Shown piece by piece: positions 8,628-15,871 of a stretch of DNA of 64,000 nucleotides. The notes beneath the pieces were generated by a model. The model worked only from the letters and a program-made list of their open reading frames with translations, was not told where the DNA came from and searched no databases. A program made the position numbers and the translations under genes. Position 1 is the first letter of the stretch; each line of letters opens with the position of its first letter. Source of the DNA: Aggregatibacter actinomycetemcomitans (GTDB lineage Bacteria > Pseudomonadota > Gammaproteobacteria > Enterobacterales > Pasteurellaceae); the NCBI RefSeq assembly GCF_003130205.1, contig NZ_NRDF01000010.1, forward strand, positions 1 to 64,000. Reading direction: 5' to 3'.

Positions 8628-8780
8628 ATGAATGAACTTAAATCACATTTCAGTGCTCAGGAATTGGCCGATCTTGAGTTAGATAGCTTGCCTAAAACCA
8701 AGAAAGCAATCCTAGATAAAGCTAAGAGAGAAAATTGGACTAGCAAGCCAAGACAAGGCAAGGGAGGCGGATATGAATAA
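8628..8780 (+). pseudogene. Mu-like transposase A, N-terminal fragment
   Basis: 50 residues starting MNELKSHFSAQELADLEL and ending [14 protein letters not shown]. This matches the N-terminal winged-helix (Mu-type DNA-binding) domain of phage transposase A, which binds the internal enhancer. It has a good ribosome site (AGGAG) and directly follows the Ner-like gene. It stops abruptly at 8780, where further transposase sequence continues in another frame from 8773. Internal deletion or frameshift is evident; the DDE catalytic core is absent. Confidence 0.7.
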
Positions 8781-9495
8781 CCGCTCGGACTGGTTAGCGG
8801 TGTTAGTTGGCAAAAACGGCGGCCAACGCGAAGAACGGTTTGCCGAATTTAACGAGGCGGCTTGGGAGTTTTTTAAGGCCGATTATCTCCGCCCCGAAAG
8901 ACCACAATTTGCGCCGGCGGGCGTGCTTGCCCCAAAATCGAAAGCCGATTTTGCCTTTATTTTGCACGCATTAAGTTATCTTTCGGCAAAAGGCAGAGCG
9001 GCTATCGTTTCCTTCCCGGGAATTTTTTATCGTGGCGGCGCCGAGCAAAAAATTCGTCAATACTTAGTCGACAACAATTTTGTGGAAACCGTTATTGCCC
9101 TAGCACCGAATTTATTTTTCGGCACCAGCATTGCGGTGAATATTTTGGTGCTTTCCAAACACAAAGCAGACACTCAAACACAATTTATTGATGCCAGTGG
9201 TTTGTTTAAATCCGCCACCAATAACAACATTCTAGAAGACGAACATATTGAACAAATCCTAAAACTGTTCGTTGATAAAGAAGACGTTCCCCATTTGGCA
9301 AAATCTGTTAGCAATGATGAAATCGCCAATGATGAAAATAATTACAATCTTTCAGTAAGTTCTTATGTAGAACCAGAAGACACCCGGGAACTCATTGATA
9401 TTGACCAATTAAACGAAGATATTCGTAAAACCGTTGCCAATATTGACCGCTTACGTGCCGAGATTGATAAAATTGTGGCGGAGATTGAGGCATAA
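8773..9495 (+). pseudogene. hsdM: Fusion frame: transposase A piece joined to HsdM C-terminal half
   Basis: Open frame of 240 codons. Residues 1 to about 43 ([27 protein letters not shown]) look like an internal part of a Mu-like transposase A. From about residue 45 ([17 protein letters not shown] onward) it is the ordinary C-terminal part of HsdM. The junction is near 8897-8908 and is in frame. The HsdM part keeps the late methyltransferase-domain strands ([42 protein letters not shown]) and the C-terminal coiled helix that contacts HsdS. It lacks the SAM and NPPY/F motifs. It might still bind HsdS, but methylation is not expected. Confidence 0.85.
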
Positions 9496-9508
9496 AAGCA
9501 GCATAAAT

Positions 9509-9575
9509 GTAGAGCGGGCTTCAGTCCGCTGAAAAATTTTCAATATCACAACGGCGGACTGAAGTCCGCCCTACG
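9509..9575. repeat. REP-like inverted repeat between hsdM' and rhuM'
   Basis: GTAGAGCGGGCTTCAGTCCGC (split: arm 9509-9529) faces an almost exact reverse complement at 9554-9574, with two mismatches. There is no T-run, so it looks like a mobile palindromic repeat unit rather than a terminator. Confidence 0.6.
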
Positions 9576-9584
9576 AGAAATACG

Positions 9585-9845
9585 ATGAAAACTGACCGCA
9601 CTTTAAACCACTCACTCGTGATTTTTAAGACTGATGATGGCAAAGTTTCCGTTGATGTGCAGTTTGATCAAGAAACGGCTTGGCTGTCGCTTGAGCAAAT
9701 GGCAACGTTATTTGATCGAAATAAATCAACCATTTCTCGCCATATAAAAAATATTTTTAGCGAAGGCGAATTAATACCTGATTCAGTTGTTGCAAATTTT
9801 GCAACAACTGAATCAGGCAAAAAGAGAAAACATCATGAAAAATGA
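9585..9845 (+). pseudogene. RhuM-family N-terminal fragment 1
   Basis: 86 residues. The body (FKTDDGKVSVDVQFDQETAW, LEQMATLFDRNKSTISRHIKNI, SEGELIPDSVVANFATT) is the N-terminal DNA-binding part of the RhuM family, proteins of ~330 residues often found inside type I restriction operons. Homology ends at FATT, then an unrelated tail KKRKHHEK leads to the stop. The C-terminal ~240 residues are missing. The first codons include an uptake signal (TGACCGCACTTT). The 3' end overlaps the hsdS start by 11 bp. Confidence 0.7.
9780..9814. repeat. Perfect 17-bp inverted repeat at the broken end of rhuM fragment 1
   Basis: Arms GATTCAGTTGTTGCAAA and TTTGCAACAACTGAATC around a single central T. It coincides with the last recognisable RhuM residues, so it may mark the deletion end point. 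Confidence 0.7.
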
Positions 9846-11073
9846 CCGCACTTTTTTAGATAAATTATTGAATGGGGCTGAGGTTAAGTGGAAAACCGTA
9901 AAATCCCTTTGTAACGATAATTTTTGGCTAATGCCAGCTACTCCAGAATTTGATGATAATGGAAACATTCCATATATCACTTCCAAAAATATTAAAGGTG
10001 GAAAAATAGATTTCCAAAATACAAAGTATATCAATGAGTATGTTTATCAAGAATTATCAAAAACCAGATGCATTGTAGAAAATGATATTCTAATAAGTAT
10101 GATTGGAACTATTGGTGAAGCTACAATTGTAAAACAAGAAGATTTGAATTTCTATGGGCAAAATATGTATGTTTTACGATTAAACCGTGAATTAGTTAAT
10201 CATAAATTCTTTTTATATTATTTTACTGCGCCGTTTATTTTAAATAGTTTACTATCTAAGAAAAATTCATCTAATCAAGGTTATTTAAAAGCAGGGCAAA
10301 TTGAGAATCTTGAAATTCCCATCCCTCCACTCTCCGTCCAAACCGAAATCGTACGAATTTTGGACGCATTGACAGCGCTTACCAGCGAGCTTACCAGCGA
10401 GCTTACCAGCGAGCTTATACTACGTCGAAAACAGTATCAATACTATCGTGATAAATTATTGAGCGAAGAAGAACTTGGGAAAGTTGGGTTTGAGTGGAGA
10501 ACGTTGGGAGAACTTGTTGAAAAGACACAAAATATAAGATGGAAAAATAACACTAAAACATATCGTTATATAGATTTAACATCTGTAGACAGGGAAAATA
10601 ATAATATTACAGAAACTATTGAGATTAATGCTCTAAACGCACCTAGCAGAGCACAAAAAATAGTCAAAGAAAATGATATTATCTTTGCAACAACTAGACC
10701 AACACAGCAACGTATTGCATCAATTACCAAAGAATTTTCAGGTGAAATAGCAAGTACAGGATATTGTGTATTACGAGCTAATACTGATATTGTTTTACCA
10801 AAATGGTTATTTTATTTTTTATCTACAATTAACTTTAAAAATTATGTAGAAGAAAATCAAAGTGGATCAGCATATCCCTCCATTTCTGATCAAAAAGTAA
10901 AAGAATTTAGAATTTTGGTTCCTAACATAGAAACCCAACAAGCTATTATTGAAAAATTAGATAAATTTTATACTTTAACAAACTCACTTAGTTATGGATT
11001 ACCAAAGGAAATTATCAAAAGAAAAAAACAATATCTATATTATCAAAAAGAATTACTAAATTTCGAGAAGTAA
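9835..11073 (+). CDS. hsdS: Type I restriction specificity subunit HsdS
   Basis: 412 residues from ATG 9835; an in-frame TTG at 9787 lies in the rhuM palindrome and is rejected. It has two target-recognition domains, each followed by a conserved helical region (IPPLSVQTEIVRILDALTAL; VPNIETQQAIIEKLDKF). The first ends in three tandem TSEL units (residues 183-194), encoded by a 12-bp repeat, then ILRRKQYQYYRDKLL. In EcoR124-type (IC) enzymes the number of such TAEL units sets the spacer length of the DNA target. The gene is intact although hsdM and hsdR are damaged. Its start, MKNDRTFLDKL, includes an uptake signal. Confidence 0.9.
   Translation: MKNDRTFLDKLLNGAEVKWKTVKSLCNDNFWLMPATPEFDDNGNIPYITSKNIKGGKIDFQNTKYINEYVYQELSKTRCIVENDILISMIGTIGEATIVKQEDLNFYGQNMYVLRLNRELVNHKFFLYYFTAPFILNSLLSKKNSSNQGYLKAGQIENLEIPIPPLSVQTEIVRILDALTALTSELTSELTSELILRRKQYQYYRDKLLSEEELGKVGFEWRTLGELVEKTQNIRWKNNTKTYRYIDLTSVDRENNNITETIEINALNAPSRAQKIVKENDIIFATTRPTQQRIASITKEFSGEIASTGYCVLRANTDIVLPKWLFYFLSTINFKNYVEENQSGSAYPSISDQKVKEFRILVPNIETQQAIIEKLDKFYTLTNSLSYGLPKEIIKRKKQYLYYQKELLNFEK
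10381..10416 (+). repeat. Three tandem 12-bp repeats in hsdS (TSEL x3)
   Basis: ACCAGCGAGCTT at 10381-10392, 10393-10404 and 10405-10416, identical in all copies. A partial copy (GACAGCGCTT) precedes them. Gain or loss of a unit keeps the frame and would change the half-site spacing. Confidence 0.9.
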
Positions 11074-11078
11074 AATTT

Positions 11079-12161
11079 ATGAGTAAAACACTGTTAGAGT
11101 TATCTCAATTCTTAATGAATGATGAAGCAAGAGTGCATTTAATTTATGCCTTTAATGGAACAGGGAAAACAAGACTCTCAAATGAATTTAAAAAATTGAT
11201 TCAATCTAAGTATAGTAAAACAGATGATAGAAAAATCATATACTATAATTCATACACTGAAGATATGTTTTACTGGGATAATGAAAGTATAAATCCAAAA
11301 TTAAACATTTATAGAAATAATTTTCTAAAATGGATAAATGAAAAATTAGATGAAGATGAGAAAGAAGAAATAACTTCAAACTTCCAACGATATATAAATA
11401 ATGATAAGTTAACCCCTAACTTTGGCAAAGAATTCTCTAGCGTTAATTTCTATTATGCTAGCGGAGATTCATTGGCTGAAGAAAGTATAAAAATATCAAA
11501 AGGAGAAGAAAGTAACTTTATATGGAGTATATTCTATACTGTTATAGATAAAATAAAAATAAGTATTGATGAAGGTAGTAATAATAGATTTAAAAGTATT
11601 GAATATATTTTTATTGATGACCCTGTTAGCTCTTTAGATGATAATTACCTAATAGAACTTGCTATAGATCTAGCTAAAATAATAAAAGTTATACAATCTA
11701 AAGTAAAAGTAATTATATCAACTCACAATCCATTATTTTATAATGTGTTACATAATGAGCTAAGAAAAAAAGATAAGTATAAAAAATATTATTTAGAGAA
11801 GTATGAAGATGGTAAGTATAATTTAACTAAACAAGATAATGATCATCCCTTTTCGTATCATATCTTTCTTAAAAAAGAACTTCAGAAAGCTATATCTAAC
11901 GATTCACTACAAAAATATCATTTTAATTTTCTCCGAAATCTTATGGAAAAAACATCTACTTATCTTGGCTATAGTGGATGGAAAGAATTATTAGACGCTA
12001 TTAATAAAAAAACAGGCAATAATTTTAAGCCAAGACTAATTGATCTTAATAGCCACTCCGCGCATTCAAGCGAAGAAATATCAAATTTACGCAATTCTGA
12101 TAAAGATGAAGTAAAGAATTTGGTAAATGCTATCAATGAATTCTGCAATTTTATGGAGTAA
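11079..12161 (+). CDS. prrC: PrrC-like tRNA-Lys anticodon nuclease
   Basis: 360 residues, 5 bp after hsdS. The sequence closely resembles E. coli PrrC (396 residues), the suicide RNase that cuts tRNA-Lys in its anticodon when a phage disables the EcoprrI restriction enzyme. ATPase motifs: Walker A AFNGTGKT (24-31), signature SKGEES (140-145), Walker B YIFIDDP (176-182), switch His216. The C-terminal nuclease part keeps the RNLMEKT segment with Arg286 and Glu290, and His326 in NSHSAHS, corresponding to the known catalytic Arg/Glu/His triad. Asp244 in YEDG fits the wobble-base contact. No frame break is seen. Its usual silencing partners, HsdM and HsdR, are damaged here. Locus order hsdM-hsdS-prrC-hsdR is canonical. 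Confidence 0.92.
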   Translation: MSKTLLELSQFLMNDEARVHLIYAFNGTGKTRLSNEFKKLIQSKYSKTDDRKIIYYNSYTEDMFYWDNESINPKLNIYRNNFLKWINEKLDEDEKEEITSNFQRYINNDKLTPNFGKEFSSVNFYYASGDSLAEESIKISKGEESNFIWSIFYTVIDKIKISIDEGSNNRFKSIEYIFIDDPVSSLDDNYLIELAIDLAKIIKVIQSKVKVIISTHNPLFYNVLHNELRKKDKYKKYYLEKYEDGKYNLTKQDNDHPFSYHIFLKKELQKAISNDSLQKYHFNFLRNLMEKTSTYLGYSGWKELLDAINKKTGNNFKPRLIDLNSHSAHSSEEISNLRNSDKDEVKNLVNAINEFCNFME

Positions 12162-12164
12162 CTA

Positions 12165-12411
12165 ATGAATGACTTAATCATCTACAACACCGATGACGGC
12201 AAATCTCACGTTGCTTTATTAGTTGTCGAAAATGAGGCTTGGTTAACCCAAAATCAGCTTGCCGAACTTTTTGACACCTCTGTACAAAATATAGCCTTTC
12301 GTATAAAAAAATATATTAGAAGACAATGAATTAGACAAAAATTCAGTTATCAAGGATTACTTGATAACTGCCCAAGATGGTAAACAATATCAAGTAAAAT
12401 ATTACTGCTAG
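12165..12411 (+). pseudogene. RhuM-family N-terminal fragment 2, frameshifted
   Basis: Starts MNDLIIYNTDDGKSHVALLV, then NEAWLTQNQLAELFDTSVQN. A run of seven A at 12305-12311 shifts the frame, giving a stop at 12329. With one A fewer the frame continues as NILEDNELDKNSV, then TAQDGKQYQVKYY, to the stop at 12411. Even when repaired it is only ~80 residues of a ~330-residue family. It lies between prrC and hsdR, four bases after the prrC stop. Confidence 0.75.
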
Positions 12412-12439
12412 CAAAAGAATCAATAATAAAGGAAAACTC

Positions 12440-15400
12440 ATGACCCAATACAAAACCATCGCCGAATCCAATAATTTTATCGTTCTGGATCAATATATTA
12501 AATGCGTGGAAGAGCTACGGGCTGGCTATCAGACGGAAGATAGTTTAGAACGTGAATTTATCCGCGATTTACAAGGTCAGGGTTATCAGTATTTACCTGA
12601 AATCAATAACCACGAAAATACTGATAAATCTGCGTAATCAGTTGCAAGCGCTTAACAATGTTACCTTTTCAGATGCCGAATGGACGCGCTTTTTAGAAGA
12701 ATATTTGGATAAACCTGCTGATAATCTCATTGAGAAAACACGCAAGATTCATGATGACTATATTTATGATTTTGTATTTGATAACGGGCGAATTCAAAAT
12801 ATTTATTTGCTGGATAAGAAAAATATTGCCAATAACAAATTACAAGTGATTAATCAATTTGAGCAAACCGGCAATTATGATAATCGCTATGATGTAACTG
12901 TCTTAGTGAATGGTTTGCCGCTTGTGCATATTGAATTAAAAAAACGCGGTGTGGCAATTCGGGAAGCCTTTAACCAAATTCACCGCTATAGCAAAGAAAG
13001 TTTTAATAAAGACAATTCTCTTTTTAAATATATTCAAATTTTTGTGATTTCCAACGGCACGGATACCCGCTATTTTGCCAATACCACCAAACGCGATAAA
13101 AATAGCTATGATTTCACAATGAATTGGGCAACGGCAAAAAATACCGCCATTCGTGATTTAAAGGATTTTACGGCAACATTTTTCCAAAAAAATACCTTAT
13201 TAAAAATCTTGGTGGATTATTGTGTGTTTGATACGTCTGATACGTTACTGATTATGCGTCCTTATCAAATCGCCGCAACCGAACGGATTTTGTGGAAAAT
13301 TAATAGTTCTTATCAATCGAAAAACTGGCGTAATCAAGAAAGTGGCGGTTATATTTGGCACACCACAGGTTCAGGCAAAACCTTAACCAGTTTTAAAGCA
13401 GCCCGCCTTGCAACGGGGCTCGACTTTATTGATAAAGTGTTTTTTGTGGTGGACCGTAAAGATCTGGATTATCAAACTATGAAAGAATATCAGCGCTTTT
13501 CACCTGACAGCGTTAATGGCTCGGAAAGTACGGCGGGGCTAAAACGCAACATTGAAAAAGAAGATAACAAAATTATTGTTACCACCATTCAAAAACTCAA
13601 TAACCTAATGAAATCAGAAGATAAGTTACCGGTTTATGATAAACAGGTGGTCTTTATTTTTGATGAATGCCATCGTTCGCAATTCGGTGAAGCGCAAAAA
13701 AACTTAAAGAAAAAATTTAAAAAATTCTACCAATTTGGTTTTACCGGCACGCCAATTTTTGGCGACGATATTGTTGATGGAAAACTTATCCGTAAAGGCA
13801 ACGCATTAGGTGCTGAAACTACAGAAAATGTTTTTGGTATTCAGCTACATTCCTACATTATCACCGACGCCATTCGTGATGAAAAAGTACTCAAGTTTAA
13901 AGTAGATTACAATGATGTTCGTCCGCAATTTAAAACCATCGAAACGGAAAAAAATCTTGAAAAACTGACCGCACTTGAGCAAAAAGCGGCTTTTTTACAG
14001 CCCAAACGCATTGAAGAAATCACACAATACATCTTGAACAATTTCAAACAAAAGACACATCGTTTCAACGCCAGTGATCAAGGCTTTAATGCGATGTTTG
14101 CGGTGAGTAGTGTGGACGCAGCCAAATGCTATTATGAAACCTTTAAACGACTACAAAGTGCGGTGGAAAATCCGCTTAAAATTGCCACCATCTTTTCTTT
14201 TGCCGCCAATGAAGAACAAGACGCGGTAGGTGATATTGCCGATGAAAGTTTTGAAGTGGAAGCCATGAATTCGAGCGCCAAAGAATTCTTAAAATCAGCT
14301 ATTAATGACTACAACAAGTATTTTGCAACCAACTATGATATGGATGGAAAATCCTTCCAAAACTATTATCGAGATTTGGCAAAACGGGTGAAAAATAAAG
14401 AAGTTGACCTGCTTATTGTTGTCGGTATGTTTTTAACCGGTTTTGATGCGCCAACGCTAAACACCTTATTTGTCGATAAAAACCTACGTTATCACGGGTT
14501 AATTCAAGCCTTTTCCCGTACCAATCGAATTTATAACGCCACCAAAACCTTTGGCAATATCGTTACTTTCCGAGATTTGGAACAAAACACCATTGATGCC
14601 ATTACGCTTTTTGGAAACGCCAATACACGTAATGTAGTACTGGAAAAAAGCTATCAAGAATATATGGAAGGCTATACCGACGCGGGCATCGATCGCCGTG
14701 GGTATTTAGACGTTATTACCGAACTCAGCAATCGTTTTCCTGATCCGACTGAAATTGAAACTGAAAAAGACAAAAAAGCCTTTGTTAAATTATTCGGTGA
14801 ATATTTACGCGTTGAAAATATTTTACAAAATTATGATGAATTTGCCGCTTTACAAGCATTTCAATCCGTTAATAAAACCGATGAAAAAGCAATGCAAGCA
14901 TTTAAAGAAAAATATTATCTTAGTGATGAAGCCCTTGCTGAAATACAAAAAATTAATATACCAAGCGAACGCGCTATTCAACAAAATTATCGTTCTACTT
15001 ATAATGACATTCGTGATTGGCTTCGTCGGCAAAAAGATGGCGAAGAAAAGGGAAAATCAACCATTGATTGGGATGATGTAGTTTTTGAGGTAGATTTATT
15101 AAAATCCCAAGAAATCAATCTGGATTATATTTTAGAGCTGATTTTTGAACACAATAAAAAAATCAAAGACAAAGAGACATTGGTTGAAGAAATTCGTTCA
15201 ATTATCCGCTCAAGTTTGGGAAACCGTGCCAAAGAAAGTTTAATTATCGATTTTATTCATCAAACAGATTTAGATGCTATTGTCGATAAGGCAAGTATCA
15301 TTGAAGCGTTCTTTAAATTTGCTCAAACAGAGCAACAAAAGGAAGCTGATGAACTCATTGCTTCGGAAGATTTAAACATAGAAGCGGCTAAACGTTATAT

Positions 15401-15569
15401 TAATGTCTCGCTAAAACGTGAATACGCCAGTGAAAACGGTACGGACTTAAATGAAGCGCTACCTAAAATGAGTCCTCTCAATCCGGCGTATCTGACGAAA
15501 AAGAGAAGTATTTTCCAAAAAATTGCGGACTTTGTTGAGAAGTTCAAGGGCATCGGTGGAAGTATCTGA
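12440..15569 (+). pseudogene. hsdR: Type I restriction subunit HsdR, frameshifted
   Basis: Translocase/nuclease subunit. The frame from 12440 (MTQYKTIAESNNFIVL) ends at 12637. From about 12620 the correct sequence continues in the next frame ([14 protein letters not shown]) to 15569. Total length has one base too many, and the shift maps to GAAAATA at 12614-12620. Removing one A gives 1042 residues. The rest looks healthy: nuclease motif IELKKRG, Walker A TTGSGKT, DECHRSQ box, GFTGTP and FLTGFDAP helicase motifs, and a long helical C-terminus. The downstream frame has no obvious ribosome site of its own. It is either inactive or a base-call error. Confidence 0.88.
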
Positions 15570-15583
15570 TCACCTTTTCCCTA

Positions 15584-15628
15584 AAAAGTGCGGTGGAAAT
15601 TTAAAGTGTTTTTTCACCGCACTTTTCT
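15584..15628 (+). terminator. Terminator made of an inverted uptake-signal pair (after hsdR)
   Basis: Perfect 12-bp arms AAAAGTGCGGTG (15584-15595) and CACCGCACTTTT (15615-15626). Confidence 0.85.
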
Positions 15629-15791
15629 CTTTCAAAACACCCCAACCTCATCATTTCGCACAAAATTTATCCCTTTGCACAAATTTTAATAATACGATTT
15701 TTACCACGCAAAAAATTCTTCTTGGTTTATAAGCAGTTATTTTATGTCAATAATTCAAGTAAAAAATTTAGTACTTGAATTTTCACATCTA

Positions 15792-15807
15792 ACACATTAT
15801 CTTGTGC
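15792..15807 (+). promoter_or_regulatory. NrdR box 1
   Basis: ACACATTATCTTGTGC matches the NrdR consensus (ACACWATATATWGTGT-like). It lies exactly 30 bp from the second box, the three-turn spacing typical of NrdR pairs. Confidence 0.75.
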
Positions 15808-15821
15808 AAAATTTTTATAAC

Positions 15822-15837
15822 GCAACTATATGTTGTG
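15822..15837 (+). promoter_or_regulatory. NrdR box 2
   Basis: GCAACTATATGTTGTG, 34 bp upstream of the nrdA start. Repression by NrdR with (d)ATP is expected. Apart from these boxes and the hsdR terminator, the 15570-15871 gap shows only AT-rich promoter DNA. Confidence 0.75.
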
Positions 15838-15871
15838 TTTTTCATATATTTTAGAGAAATAGGTATCTTCC

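Larger units (their letters stand above)
7300..8905 (+). mobile_element. Remnant of a Mu-like transposable prophage (left end and early region)
   Basis: Starts with TG at 7300 inside hsdM. It carries three copies of a putative transposase-binding repeat, a divergent repressor, a Ner/Cro-like gene and two pieces of transposase A, in the order of a Mu-like early region. No lytic, morphogenesis or right-end sequence follows. The transposase frame runs straight into hsdM near 8900, so a deletion removed most of the phage together with the middle of hsdM. A 5-bp target duplication cannot be tested because the right end is lost; the bases left of the end are CCAAT. Confidence 0.85.

Noticed and set aside
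9787-9834. TTG start for HsdS 16 codons upstream
   Set aside because: Falls inside the 35-bp palindrome and the rhuM fragment; ATG at 9835 is better.
10381-10416. CRISPR-like repeats
   Set aside because: Direct tandem repeats without spacers, in frame in hsdS; no CRISPR array or cas gene seen anywhere in the window.
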